This document shows, piece after piece, positions 31,901 to 44,269 of a DNA stretch of 64,000 nucleotides. A model generated the notes under the pieces. It searched no databases. It saw only the letters and a program-made list of their open reading frames with translations, and had not been told where the DNA came from. The translations under genes and the position numbers were made by a program. The stretch comes from Marsupella aquatica (lineage: Eukaryota > Marchantiophyta), in NCBI GenBank assembly GCA_973895155.1, contig OZ316892.1, positions 27,156,001-27,220,000 of the forward strand, in the 5' to 3' direction. The stretch's first letter is position 1; every line of letters starts with the position of its first letter.

Positions 31901-34323
31901 CTTTTTTCAGCAAAGTGAACTTCCACTTCTGACGCGAAAATACTCAATTTGTCACCTTTAGCAGAATCAAAGTTGGCAATAAGGCCTTCATTTGCTAATT
32001 CTTTCTCAAAATTCGTCGTTACTTCAGCAATGTGCTCGAAGTCTTTCAGTTGCGAAGTTTCATTTGGAACCGCCTGCACCACTTACAGAAGTATCAGAAC
32101 CTTCGACTCAAACATCATTGGCTTTACACACAGGTCAGAGGTTCGTGAATAATTTGTGTAAGGAATTTAAAATCAAGCATCATTCAGTCCGACAATAAAA
32201 TTATTCGGATGCATTGCTATTGAACTAACGGGACAAAATGCATTTCAGATGAACGAGTCTGGACCTTGCTAAGGCTGCCAGCAATAATGGCATCAGCAAG
32301 TCTTGGCCAGAGTGTACGCCCAAATCTTGTCATTCGCCCATCATGATTGCCCAAGATGTGCTCGTTAAGAAACTTGATGACTTGAACAATCTTTGGATAC
32401 AAGCTCTCCAGCAGAGTTTCTGCACTCTGGGATGCCAAAACCCAGATCATCATGAATAGGACGTTACGAAAACCACAACACATTTAACCACACGGGTGTG
32501 AAGATTGATTAGGTTAATGAAAGAACAATTCAAACTCTTGCTACCAATCAAACGCCTGGTGACCACATACCATTTGCTACCCTGCTGCAACCGAAGGACA
32601 AAAATCACGACTGTAATTCTTTCAGATAAATACCTGAGTCCCAAAGCTCCATTTCAAAACACTTCTTGGTGTGGAGCCAACACCAGATCCAAGCAACAAT
32701 GTAGATACTACACCCTGAGAATTCTTCAGGAGCGGACTTAAAATATGTTTGACAATCGCATCTCCAAACTTTGCAAGCCTGACATCCAGCACTCCCAGAA
32801 CCTGTCCAAAGGACAAATTGTGAGTGACACATGAAGAATTCCAAATAGAAGATCAACTACCAAGCACAATCGGATAGTGGCCGATCAAAATGCAGCCTAA
32901 TAAGGCTGACACTTAAAGATGAGACAATACAGGAAAGATAACCTTTCCCTGAGAGAGTGTAGAGACGAGCACTGTGTTGATCAGCTATAAACTCTAGTCA
33001 TCCTTCCAGGGCATTCATCCAAATTATCTTTAAAATACATTGATCCGTTAGCCCTAACAGATTGATAACGTCAGTCAGTCGATCCGTATAGTTCATTCCA
33101 ATGCAATTCATGATATGATAATTAAGAAAGGGAAGTTCCAACTGCATCCAGGCATTTGACATTTTGATTCATGACAGAAAACTCGCCACTGTCACTCACA
33201 TCCATGGCCGTCAGAATGGACGACAAATCGACTGCCCCGGCCTCAACACCATTTACCACCATATATCACTTGTAATGTGTCGAATCACTGTCAATTCTGA
33301 TTTTCTTTCGTCCAGGACAATTGCTTTCGAAACTAGGTCGTCCAAGAGAACTAGAAGCTGTCATGCATCCAATATTAACCGGCAGATCAGATAAACGTTG
33401 TCAACTGGTATAAACAGAGTCAAAGCAGTACAAGAAAGGAGCTGTAATGTATCTTCAGCTGATGAACTTCCCTGCTGAAAACCTTCGTCAAGATGGTCAG
33501 CTGACTGCTTTGCCTACTCAAAACTAAGTAAGTCAATCTGTTACATAGGAAAACCGGGAGGACAGTACTCGCATACCGTATTGTAGTGAATCGACCACTC
33601 CTCTCGTAGCAATTCAAAGACTTTGACATCCTGATCCTGGTTTCCAGCCTCTTGTTGCCCATCCTTCAGTCCTAATTTTTCCTGCAGAATTACCATGTCT
33701 TGGGCAGCTTCAACCAGCTGACCTGGCAAAAATTTCCTCTCCGTGGCCAAAATAAGGCTATGTAACGAAGAGATTGTCTCCACTACAACCAAAGCTTTCT
33801 CATTTTCCTTCACTTTGCTCCTTAGTCCCTGTACTTCTGCCGCTAAATTGCAAATTTCCACATCCACCGGCGCTCTGCTAATCATTGCACCAGCTCCGCT
33901 ATCACCTTCTTCAGAATGCTTGTCGTCACCAGCAATTGTCTTGGAAATGCTTTTGTCATGAGGTAAAAACCTTACAATGTCCTCACGAACAACCACTTCT
34001 TCTTTCTCACCTACAAGCTCTAACACACTTTTCAGGTGCTCAGCCACATTCTCAACATTCAAAATAGCCTGATATGATTGTGTGATTATACGTAGAAAAT
34101 CTTCGTGATAGCTGCTCACTGTCCTCTGAACCTTTTTCTTAATTCCTTCGGATCGAGCCCTAATATTTTCCAGGACAGTGATCACGTCGGAGGCTGAAAG
34201 AGGAGCCGACTCATCCAGCCTCCCTGAATTAGACCGAGGGATTACCTCCCTCAGAGTGGAATCAGCCACTGGAATACCCATAACTTCACAACAGGGCAGG
34301 AATCCCCAATTCCCCCCGATCAC
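28982..34323 (-). CDS. ZW10: ZW10 homologue (kinetochore / ER-Golgi tethering protein)
   Basis: ZW10 works in the RZZ complex at kinetochores and in the NRZ/DSL1-type tether for Golgi-to-ER vesicles. In Arabidopsis it partners MAG2 and MIP proteins. Twelve exons are traced on the minus strand: 33577-34323, 33200-33357, 32634-32801, 32265-32426, 31840-32073, 31476-31610, 31071-31163, 30753-30845, 30397-30525, 29965-30042, 29620-29778, 28982-29126. Matching blocks in family order include PVDVEICNLAAEVQ, AKFGDAIVKHI, TRFGRTLWPRLADAII, EVEVHFAEKRKK, ALELYHASRDAI, CYNDSLYIAHEVL, NGFEYTHDD and FANVEKQLWPVL. Start: ATG at 34323, or the in-frame ATG at 34281. Exon 2 is 158 nt and its two halves read in different frames, so one base appears lost near 33255. 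The last 40-50 residues were not located. Confidence 0.85.
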
Positions 34324-36016
34324 CGACTAATTCTGCTGCAGCCAATCCAAAAACCCTTGTTAGGGAGTTCTCGCTGCATGTGCAACGAGTTCGTATGACG
34401 GTAGTGGACCGGCCCCAAGTGCTGACGTGGCCATGATCGAGAGAACCTTGAGGGTATTCCAGAACAATGATGTTTCGCTGGACGCTGTAGCTCGCAACGA
34501 ACGTCTATGCTTTATTATTAGCGACGAATCTCAGCTCGGGTATTACCTCGCCTCACCGTGCTGCTCCTCTGTGCTTTTCCTTCCTCACAAAAGCACAGTG
34601 CTGACGAATCGGTGCTCCTCTGTGCTTTTCCTTGCGCAGAGGTGACTCTGGCCTACGATTGAACGAAATTGCTATGCGGTGAGAGGACAGACGCAAATTC
34701 GTTTAGAATGATGTTATACGCTTCTGTGAAAGGGCTGTCTCTGTAAATGTGACGAATTCACGATGGTTCCTGGCAGTGGTCCAAATGGTGTCGAGACCTA
34801 AATGAATTTGGGCTTACCTGCTTTCCCGGGGAAGCTTGGGTAATCTGCTATGAGTGCTCCTTTGAATGAATGAAGGCCTCATTCACTTCATCATCTCTGG
34901 TATGTTTTGTATCTTTTGTTGTCTTGAGTACTCCTTTGAATGAATGAAGGCCTCATTCACTTCATCATTTCTGGTATGTTTTGTATGTTTTGTTCTCTTG
35001 AAGGGTCTCAACCCTGCCATAATTGCTTTGATGGAAAATGATCAACCCTACCAGATAGATAATTGACACTGGTACTGATCAAGTTACTATAATATTCAAT
35101 CCCGCCCACTTCTGGGCTTGGTTTGCTTACAAAAATCTAAAAAGGCGGGAACAAATCTTGATCATCCATTGAAAAGACATTTTTTAGTAACCATCAGATA
35201 TACCAAAATCATCCATTTGTCTCCCCTCAAATTTATTTCACAAACAGTGTAAGTAAGGCCAAGGTACCACCTCCAAGGCACACTTGACCATTTAATGCTC
35301 TATGCCTGTGGGCAATTGTACTTGAAAGTACAGCAATGATGGGGCTAATTAGAGTGTACTTTTATTCACTACGAGGAGCAAGATCGAGGCACATTAAGAC
35401 CTGCAATTGTACTAATCAGGCCAGGGTTAGGGGACGGGCAGCGTTGGGACTCTTTGGGCCATGCGAGGGTGACACGCAGAGGCTGCCCAGATTTTGCGAG
35501 GGCTCTGCTGCACCCAAAAAACGGAGGTCCTGTCCATTGCCTTTCGGCCCTGTCCCTCGCCGCAGCCCTGTCGCAATTCCCCTGCACCCCGTCGCTTTAC
35601 GCCCGTCACGCTAAACGCCCGTCACGCTGCTATGGAACACCCGTCTTCCGTGACTGTATTTCCCTGTCGCCCATCGGCAACTAAATGTCGCTGTATTGCA
35701 ACGAATCAAGTGTACTCGACGTACGTTTAGGGAAGGGGGTGCCTCTAAGGGTATCTGCACATGAGATTGGCATTTCAGCTGCTTCGTCGCCTTACATGTT
35801 AGGGTCGATACAGGGCTGAAGGGTTTAGGGTCGCGGAGGTCAGCTGTGATTTGCATCGAATCGGATTCAGCCCTGCTACATTGTTGTCAATATTTCCCTT
35901 CGACCCAATTCTGAAGGTTGTTTCGTTTGTGTAGGGCAAACGTGCGTGGTGCAGTGTTTAGGACCAATTTCAGGCAAGTTGTCTCATTCCCATCTGTTGT
36001 CTTTGTGGGATAAAAA
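34324..36016. other. Intergenic region between divergent genes
   Basis: It separates the 5' ends of the minus-strand ZW10 gene and the plus-strand gene at 36017, so it should contain both promoters. It holds the 74-bp tandem duplication listed below and a GC-richer segment at 35400-35700 whose ORFs have no family features. Confidence 0.5.
34851..34998. repeat. Tandem duplication, period 74 bp
   Basis: Two units, 34851-34924 and 34925-34998, differ at only a few positions. Each contains the inverted repeat TGAATGAAGGCCTCATTCA. Confidence 0.9.
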
Positions 36017-36877
36017 ATGGCCACCTTGAGCGACGTCTACCATGCTGTGATTGATGCAGAGACCCAAATTGTGGGCCCAATGCATGTCAGAGTCCTCAAT
36101 TTTGTAGCTCGAAATCCTTTCCCAAGGAAGTTTACGTATTGTGGATCCACTGAGAGGACTCGGATTGGAATGTGTAAGGTGTCTATTGATGGGCCAAATC
36201 ACAAGCACTGTCTTCATGATTCGGCGGAGAATGGTAACTATGTTGATATGTTTCGCTTTGAGGTCATTGTGTCAGATGACACTTTACAGACAAATTTTGG
36301 GCAGCCTGCACTTCGTGCTTCAATTTGGGACTCAGCTGCTTCTCTATTGGACATCTCTGCCCCTACATTGGCAGCTATGGAACCCCATGATCAATTCCAA
36401 CGAGTCCACGATTGTACAAAGGATTTACCTGTCTGCAATGTCACTTTTAGGCTGCAACGCGGAGTAGTTCACCTTCAAGAATTGCACATCATTTCCAACA
36501 ATAGTGTGTTGCAGCATAGTCGTATTTGGCAGCCATCGCTGACGCCAAGGCGAGGTGCCCAATGGAGCCCTTCATCAAGGGTCCCTTCTCCCGCTCCAGT
36601 CCTGATTGCATCTGTTCATACCACTCCACCAAGGATCGTTGTCAATGTTGTCCCTAGCATTACACCATCGTCAAATTCCAAGGCTGGATCGCAATACAAG
36701 ACAAGCACATCGCAGACAACTTTCACTTCAACTTCTGAAGCTATTAGTGTAGTAGATGATGATTGTGCAAGTGAGAAATTAGAGGACGTCGGGAACATGG
36801 TGTCCGTAGTAAAGAGGCTAGCCAATGCCTTCAGTGCATCGCTAGACATGTACTCCTCTCGGGGCAACAAAGATTAG
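36017..36877 (+). CDS. Single-exon protein with a possible OB-fold
   Basis: A 286-residue ORF beginning at an ATG in context AAAATGGCC. Residues 75-120 (DMFRFEVIVSDDT, then ASIWDSAASLLDISAPTLAAM) resemble the strand and helix arrangement of the RPA70 C-terminal OB-fold, which binds single-stranded DNA. Cys42, Cys53 and Cys65 with nearby His could be what remains of the zinc site in that domain. Residues 170-240 are Ser/Pro/Thr-rich and probably disordered. It could be a free-standing RPA-like protein, a retrocopy, or a relic of a transposon RPA gene (Helitrons carry such genes). No helicase was seen nearby. The family assignment is weak. Confidence 0.4.
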   Translation: MATLSDVYHAVIDAETQIVGPMHVRVLNFVARNPFPRKFTYCGSTERTRIGMCKVSIDGPNHKHCLHDSAENGNYVDMFRFEVIVSDDTLQTNFGQPALRASIWDSAASLLDISAPTLAAMEPHDQFQRVHDCTKDLPVCNVTFRLQRGVVHLQELHIISNNSVLQHSRIWQPSLTPRRGAQWSPSSRVPSPAPVLIASVHTTPPRIVVNVVPSITPSSNSKAGSQYKTSTSQTTFTSTSEAISVVDDDCASEKLEDVGNMVSVVKRLANAFSASLDMYSSRGNKD

Positions 36878-37804
36878 AGTTTCCACTAAGATCTGTAGGG
36901 ATATTGTAGTACCATATTTTGTCTGTGACGATTGTTTTTAACTTTACTAGGACTGCCCACAATGTAAACAAGGCCGCTATTAATGCGTGCAGATGAATCC
37001 ATACATTGAATTTCTTTTGGGCACTTTCCATCATTTGAGTCTTGGAAGTCACTTTCTTGTTTCCGTCCATGTATCATGCATACTTTCCCGCACATGGTTC
37101 ATTTACAAATACATATGCTCTCGTTTTTGGTTCTGTGAGATGATGGTTATTTGGTAAGAGGAGAAATGAAGGGAAATTTTTAAATTTTTGCCCCTTAAAG
37201 CACAACCTTCCATACCTTAAACCCATTTAGTCCATTATGAGTACTTAAAGGTACTAACAAATACTTCTGGAAGTTGCTATGGAAAAGAGTGGACGGTTCG
37301 AGAGGAGGAAATCCGGTTGAACCTCCCCGACTGATAAGGCTGGCTTCGACATCATTCAGACCCGGTCCTTTCCGGCAGAGGATGGCGCTACGGCGAACGG
37401 CTGAACCGTAAAACCACAAGTTCTAAAACGCTCCGCAACCACCTCGGAGATCAAAAGAGGTTGAACCGGTCTCTCTCTTTCCACAACTCTCAAGGCTGAA
37501 CAAAGTAAGTCTTGAGCTCCCGAGTGGATAGAAAGTTAACGCGCTAGGGTGAGGAATCTCTTCCGTCTGGTTGAGGATCTTTGGTCCGGAGGAGAGGACC
37601 CTTCTAGTAATCTGTGAGTGCAAGGTATAAGAGAGATTTGACGGATTTGTGTGAGGTGGAAGCCTACTCCTACTCATGGAGGGAAGGTTGGGGAATTAGT
37701 TAGATTTTGTTCTTGGTAGAGGAAGCTTGTCAGTTAGGGATTGACGTTTGAACCGGCCGCTGCCTCGAACCGGCTACTGATTGTGTGAATCCGGTTGAGA
37801 TGTC
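36878..37804. other. Leader-like region of a decayed retroelement
   Basis: No gene. Repeated AACCGG/CCGGTT motifs (near 37311, 37451, 37752, 37770 and 37791) also occur within and after the following ORF. This parallels the leader of the intact retrotransposon, so the region is probably the 5' part of the same decayed element. Confidence 0.4.
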
Positions 37805-39177
37805 ATGAGGAATTTGAGAGCTCCACCCACGGAGAAAGCCAAAGCGAGCTCTACTCCCGTGAAGAGTGAAGTGAGGAGATCCAAGAGGAAAGATTTGTCG
37901 ATCGCTCTGAAGCCCCTATGGCCTGAACTCCCAACCGGATCAGAAGAGAAAGAGAAATTGAGAGCCGATCTTGAGAAGATGGGATGTAGAAATCTGTCAC
38001 TCCTGACTTGGGCATGGCAGAGCGAGGACGTGCTTCGTGAACTACTCACCGGTGAGATTCCTAGCGAATTCACCAATACCATCAGAGCCCAACCAAAGCT
38101 GTGGACGAAGGAAGTGGTTGGCAAAGCTCTTGGTGTGAGCACCGATGGCACTGGTCTGCTCCCTAGAGGAGAGAACCTCACTTCTGATTATTTCACTGGG
38201 AAGATGGATACCAAGGAAGGTTGGACTCTCAACCAGTGTGTACACGATGACTTACGAAGAGTGCTCGCTTTCTTAGTTCCCCTGTTGCATCCTGAGAAGC
38301 CCAAACGTGTCACACAAAGAATTGGAAGTACTGCCATCGCTTCTCTCTTCAAAGGGAAGGCCAATTCCTGGGCTACTATCTTTGTGGAGATTCTTTAGAA
38401 GCTAGTAACCAGTTTGTCTGGGAAGTCTGCCAATCCTCTGTCTTCCTACTTGGTCCACCTCTACGCCCATGTGGGAGTCTTGTTCAAACAAGAAAAGAAT
38501 CTCTTGGGAACCAAGAATAGCTATGTTCTTTATGGAGTGCCTGATCCGGAGTCCATCAAGTTGGAGGACTCTGAAGAGGATGAGGAGGAGCCAGTGATAC
38601 AAATTGTTGAACCGGCAAAGCGCCAAAAGCTTATTTTAGGAGGAAATCCGGTTCAACCGGCCAGCGCTTCCACTCCCACTTCCGGTTCGCTTTCAGAGTC
38701 TTCTCAGAGCCATTTTTTGTTGATCCAACGGGAGATAGAAGCAGTGCAAGTGAAGATGGGAATCATGGAGAAGAATCTGTCCAAGATGGCCCGAATAGCA
38801 GGTGTGCCAGTTTCAGACCTGATATCCCATTTCGAGCAAGTGATTGAATCAGCCGGCAACAAGGAGAAGGTGGAGAGAATGGAAAAGAACCTCAAGGAGA
38901 AGTCTAATAGACTCAGAGATTGTGAAGACCAGCTGAAGGAGAGAAGACAGAGGAGTAAAAGGAGGAAGAAGCCATTGAGAGTCTGGAAGATTTGGTGGAT
39001 TGTTTAGACCCTTTCCTGAACACCAGAGGTAGAGATTTGGTTCAGACAGAACTCTTTCGAGAGTACTTTGTAAAAGTACCCAACCCTACTTGCCTTGCCA
39101 CTGTCATTAAGATCTCTCAGGACTATGGAGATAAGCTTGAAGATTATTTGGCTACCATGAAGGAGATTTTAGAGTAG
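37805..39177 (+). pseudogene. Decayed retroelement ORF, homologue of the 3' ORF at 13240
   Basis: The first 230 residues align with the N-terminus of the 13240-15813 ORF. Shared blocks are KMG near the start, PKLWTKEVVGKA against PSVWTEALIAKV, LRRVLAFLVPLLHPE against LQRLFRFLAPIFYPE, and LSSYLVHLYAHVGVLFKQEKNL against LAPYLAHIYHKYDCLLVLEKDF. Here the domain is followed by an acidic patch and a coiled coil of about 90 residues (38710-38990). The frame is broken by UAG at 38396 and by a frameshift near 38990. A retropepsin-like part was not found. It lies between AACCGG-rich flanks, so it is likely the relic of a related element and not a host gene. Confidence 0.65.
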
Positions 39178-41102
39178 ATAAAGACTCTACAACAAGTATG
39201 GTTCAAGGATGATGAAGAACCAAGAGAGTACAGCTCACCATCTCCATGATCTGAACCTCCCATTACCCTTGATACTTCTGCTCCTGATTTCACTTCTTCC
39301 ACAGGAACTTTACCGGGTTCTACCCCTCGGACTTCCCACTTGACCTCTTTGATGAATCAGTTTACTTCAAAGCCGATCCTCCCTGGAAACATAATGACAA
39401 CCGCCTCAGGTATAGCTTATGTCCTGGAGCCTCTTCAGAGCCAAGTTCCTCCCCCGAATGTCGTTCCTAAGATTTCTGAAGGAACTGAAGCCGCGACTTA
39501 ACTAATAAATGGTTAAACCGGAAACCTCTTTAGTTACTAGCCGGTTGAACCGGAATCAGGCTTTTGTCACTCATATCTACTGTAGTTTTGAATAATTTTG
39601 TATGACATGAAGATATGATACTCTTACCTTTACCTAGTATAAGATAGTCTAGTTTGATAAGATTTATTTACCTTTTGATATTATGAAAATGCATGTCTTT
39701 TCATAAGTGTTTTCTCAAGGGGATCTCTCTTCTATATAAGAGAGAGAGTTTCCTCCTTGAACCTTAGACTTAGGCTTAATATGATTTTCATGAAATTATC
39801 TTTCAACGTTAAGTCTCCTTCTCTTTGAAGTAATAAATCAATGAGAAGTATACTCTAGTTTTTGGTCATCTATGGTTTGTGATTCAACATTAGTGTGCGA
39901 TTATCCTTTACTGGAAAAAGCTGTTTGATGTGACTAGTAATGCTGGGTTGACCCGTAGGTTGACTAGAAATGTATGCATGAGATCATGCAAAAGCCTATT
40001 GATTCGTGTTGACTATAGAGCTCTTGTATTCAATGAGGAGCTGATACAAATTCACCACTAGAATTCCATAAATTGCATAGATCCAAAAGAGCAATCTGAT
40101 GGATTGACTAAAAGAATAAATTGACCATTCGGAGTGATTAGTACTACCTTGCTTTGACATAGGTCAGAAAATCAATACGGGCTATCTTATGCTAATCTTT
40201 AATTTATAAATTTCTAAGATGGCTGGTTTGAAGAGGACATGTAGGCATCAGTTTTACATGAGTTTTGACACCGATGATTCTTAATGTACTACCGCTGGCC
40301 ATAAGTTGTTATGTAGTGATAGGGTGTATTTCCATCTATAACTCGCTTTCTATCAGTTTTCACGCCGCTGGCTTTTGGTTTTGTTTAGTTCTTTTAATCT
40401 TTTGATTGCACTATGGATGATACAAATGTCATACCTTTCATGGAAGTATCATAGAATTCCTTCCATAAACCTAAACATGTTAATAAGGCTTGTAACCTGA
40501 GTTTGTTACTCAAAAGTACTCAAAGTATCGTAACACAATCTTTTAGGTCTCACAAACTCTTAACGGGAACAAATCTAGGCTATTAAAGAGAAGAATAGTT
40601 ACTCTTACTCTAAACCCTACTCTACAAGTTCAATCCTAACCTGGTTTCATGAGTGACGCGGGATAAGGACAGTGGTATCTTTGACCGGGCCCCGTGCAGA
40701 CTGATACACGTGGGTCTACTTACAACAGGATCAACGTTTCATATACGCCATTTTTGCAAAATCTTATGGCTAGAACTAAAAAGCAGGTACTAAGCCAGAT
40801 TAGGGTAATGCCATAGCTGATTCCCATTGTGTTCTATGTTGTTTGTATGAAGTCGCGTATCTTGTCCACAACTAAGAAGCTTGTCTTAAACCAGATTAGG
40901 GTAATATCATAGTTGAGCTGCATTATTTTATGCGTTCTTTCTTTCAAGTCCAATATGAAGTGCGACTTATAGCACAACCTCACTATTTGATGCGTGTCAT
41001 TCGCTGCAGCTTCAACTCTCTCAAGGAAGTTTTCTAAAGGGGGATGATGGCACTGCAGAGCCGTCATAGTGTCATGACGGCGATGGCAGGGCAAAACCGC
41101 CC
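39178..41102. other. LTR-like and unassigned sequence
   Basis: CCGGTTGAACCGG occurs at 39541-39553. A TATA-like CTATATAAG at 39733 is followed by short T- and A-rich runs, as in a plant LTR promoter, so 39.5-40.7 kb may be the 3' LTR of the decayed element. No second LTR copy or clear ends were found. No gene is recognised. Confidence 0.35.
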
Positions 41103-43541
41103 ATGACCAGGCGCACATTGCAGCAAAAGAAACTTGGTTTGTCATTGAAGGAGCTCGACATAGAGTCAGACCTTGATGAATTGAATGAGGCACCAAGAAG
41201 GCTATCGGGTCATGTGCCTGTAAATTTACCGCCCCCAAAGTCGACCACAAACTTTGGTAAGTTACCTCCTCGGCGGGTGACACGACAAACAATGTCAAAG
41301 GATGCACATATTCAAGAGCATCTTTGGGTTACGAGGTCAAGACTCCCAACCGCAAGAGCTAAGAAGGTCCGAAGAAATAAACCTGCAAAGGAGTCTGCAA
41401 GTGAGGGCTCTCAGGAAGGCTCTGATAGTGATGAAATTCATGCAGCACCCCGTAAGAGAGTAATTAGTTCTAGCAGTGATAGCTCTGAAGATGCTTCCAA
41501 TAGCAATTCAAAGGATGAAGCACCTCCAAAACAAACTGCATTCAGAGTTAACGCACAAAAGGTGAGGGTCACATTCAATGTAACTACGTTCATTTTGCCA
41601 TCATTTGTTTTCAATATATATGCTCAATCCTAGCCACTACCCGTTGAACGCAGGCAATAGCAGTTCAGTCCAAACATGGCACTACAACAAAGGGAGATCA
41701 TTATACATTGTACGCCAATGCAGTGGTGTGCAAGGTTGCACCTTGCAAAAACCGAGTCTTCAAAACCGAGAGAACTTTTGGAAACCATGTCTTCAAACAA
41801 CATGGTCTAATTTTGTCCGGGACTTCGGTATCCCTATATGCCTTGGATAGTGATGATGAGCAGAGACGGCAATAGTATAATGCAAGGAGGAGGAAGCAGC
41901 CAGGTGAAGTTGTTTGTGATTCCTACTATGAAGCCAAGGGTTCCATGCGAGCTAGATGGAGTCAAGCCAAGTACATAATGAGGTAAATTTGCACTCAAGC
42001 AATTCAATTAAGGAAATTCCTATGTGCAAGTATCCATGTACTACTCATTCTGTACTCACATGCGCTTGATATGTCACATGCAGGGCATGTATATTCAAAC
42101 AGTTGGTCACAAAATTTGAACAGAACTAATTCGCACATCCCCATCCAATTGTGGGAGAAGAAGGCCTATTCCTTGTTGTATTCAAGTTTGTGATGCCCGG
42201 TCTTGGTTATCATCCATGGAACAGCCTTCTCAAGGCGACAGATTTCAAGAAATTGCTATGTCTAATCTCTTCCTGCCCTTCTACTTCCGTTGTTGGTTCA
42301 TGGACTCACAAATTGTCGCAGGAAATTGAAGAAAGTTCTCATTCGCATTTGGAGAGTGACAACCTTCATGCCTTAAAATCCTCTATTGTTGTGCTTGGCA
42401 CAATATTCAATGCCACTGTCACTCCGACTAACTCTGAGCACTTAAGGCATGCATTGCTCCTGCACAGAGAGAATATTTGTAGGATGCAGTTTCATGGCTT
42501 ACAAAGAAGAGAGAGGCCATCATGTGGGAGAACAACCACGGCTGGAGTGTGTATATGAGAACAAGGCAGAGCAGGAGTACCAAGCATGGAAACATAAAGC
42601 AAAACCCAATAGCTATGCCACGACTCTACCTAATCTAGTCACTGCATACATGGCACTCATGGGTTGCAGCGAGGCAGAGGCCAAACAACAAGTAAGTACA
42701 AATGTTCTCAATTTAGTTTGATGCATGTATGATGTTTGTGTATGTGTTCATACCTTTTGTGCTTTTTGTGTTGCAGCCCCTTAATCGTTTGTATAGGTTG
42801 TTTAATTCTATTTATTGCTTGTACATGTCCAGGCCGCAACGGATAGTGTTTGGATTGACACTTCAGATGATGGTGCTGTGCCTAAGGAGCGGAGAACAAA
42901 GCCATTACCCAAAGTCAAGAGGAAATTTGTCTCATTGACCAAATTGGTTTAACGGAAGAAGTCATTTCAGCAGAGACCAACAAATGTGGTGCCCAATTCT
43001 GGCAAACCTGTATCACCGGCAGCTATTCCTATGTGCAGTAATGATTTTGTGGATGTAACAAAGGAGACGCCCACTTCTCACAAACCTGTTCAATCTAAAA
43101 GTCTTCCTATTTTTGATGAATGTGATGTCCAGTGGCAACTCCCAGATGACCCTGCAACAAAATTGTTTATGCAGACGCTTGATGAATAGGAGCGCGAGCG
43201 AGCAGAGTACTACCAAAGGAAGAAACATCAGCCTATATCTCCCGCACCAGATGACATCGTATCTGCAAGCACGGAAGATGAATTCGCAGTAGAAGAAGCA
43301 GACAATTGTGTCAAACTCGGAGGAAGTGCAAGCGCCAGACCCACCTCCCACTTTAACAAGTGTAGATGATCTTACTTCAACACAAGTGTTGTGTGGGCAT
43401 GGATCATTTGCAGGAATAACCTTGTCACAATATAGTACTCCCCTCCCAGATGATACCGAAAGCAATGGGTCTCTATCCAAGAGGGCACAGCCGCAATTGT
43501 GGTCAATTGACACCGATGGTAGTCACATTGGATTTGCGTGA
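41103..43541 (+). pseudogene. Decayed multi-exon gene with a C2H2-like finger
   Basis: Exon 1 (41103-41562) encodes a basic and Ser/Asp-rich protein and ends at GTGAGG. Exon 2 starts after CAG at 41653 and contains CKVAPC, then twelve residues to H, and HVFKQH, a C2H2-like arrangement. The same frame reaches UAG near 41875 yet continues with coding-like sequence. Later pieces (42090-42700 and 42833-43560) show acceptable splice sites but further in-frame stops and a frame change near 42490. I do not recognise the family. It could be a transposon gene, or a host gene truncated beside the CACTA island. Confidence 0.5.
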
Positions 43542-43943
43542 GCCATTGGCAGATGATCAGCTGAATGACAACTATAACTTATCTTCCCTAGTCAATATTT
43601 TTCTAGAATCGATACATTTATTAGTTTTGTACACTAAATAACTAATTAATATAAATTGTACACAAAACAAAAAAATTCAATTAAAAAAAGCATTCCTTTC
43701 AAGAGTACCGAAGCTTTTGTTATTTTGTCCTTGATCTCATCGTGCTTAATTGTGTTTTGATTCGCATTCACCAGCGGACATAGATATTGCAATTGCATGA
43801 ACTTCAGTGGCGACAACGCTTCTACCGAGACCCCCAGGTCCTGATTTTCTAATTATAAGATACTATAACAATGACTATCCGGCAATGTGAAGTTTAGCCG
43901 GTGAAATTTGATTCCACTCTGCAACATCTCCACTCCTTCATTG
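43542..43943. other. No gene recognised
   Basis: AT-rich sequence before the first CACTA terminus. Confidence 0.5.
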
Positions 43944-43964
43944 CACTAGTGGAAAATAGTGTCC
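43944..43964 (+). repeat. CACTA-type left terminus
   Basis: CACTAGTGGAAAATAG fits the plant CACTA terminal consensus (CACTA, then a few bases, then GAAAA). Short AGTCAT/ATGACT repeats follow within 250 bp, as expected of subterminal transposase-binding sites. Confidence 0.6.
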
Positions 43965-44269
43965 TTAATGACTAGAATGAGGACTGAAAAATGAGTCATA
44001 TGTACCAATATATGACTAGAGCTTTTTTGTCATACCTGCCTCGTCTTTTAGGACAGTCAATTAAGACAAATGACTAAAACTCTCACCAGTCATTTATGGT
44101 AGTCCTAAATGACACAATATTTCTGAAATGACATGTTATCCTAAATGACTGAATGAACGGCCGTCAGTCATTTAGGCATGTCTTTAATGACACATATTTA
44201 AACAAATCATATTACAACACATGGCAACTACGCACGGTTGTCATTATATGTCATTTCAGACATGTCATA

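Noticed and set aside
35336-35730. GC-richer segment with overlapping ORFs, considered as rDNA or a gene
   Set aside because: No rRNA core motifs and no domain pattern in any frame.
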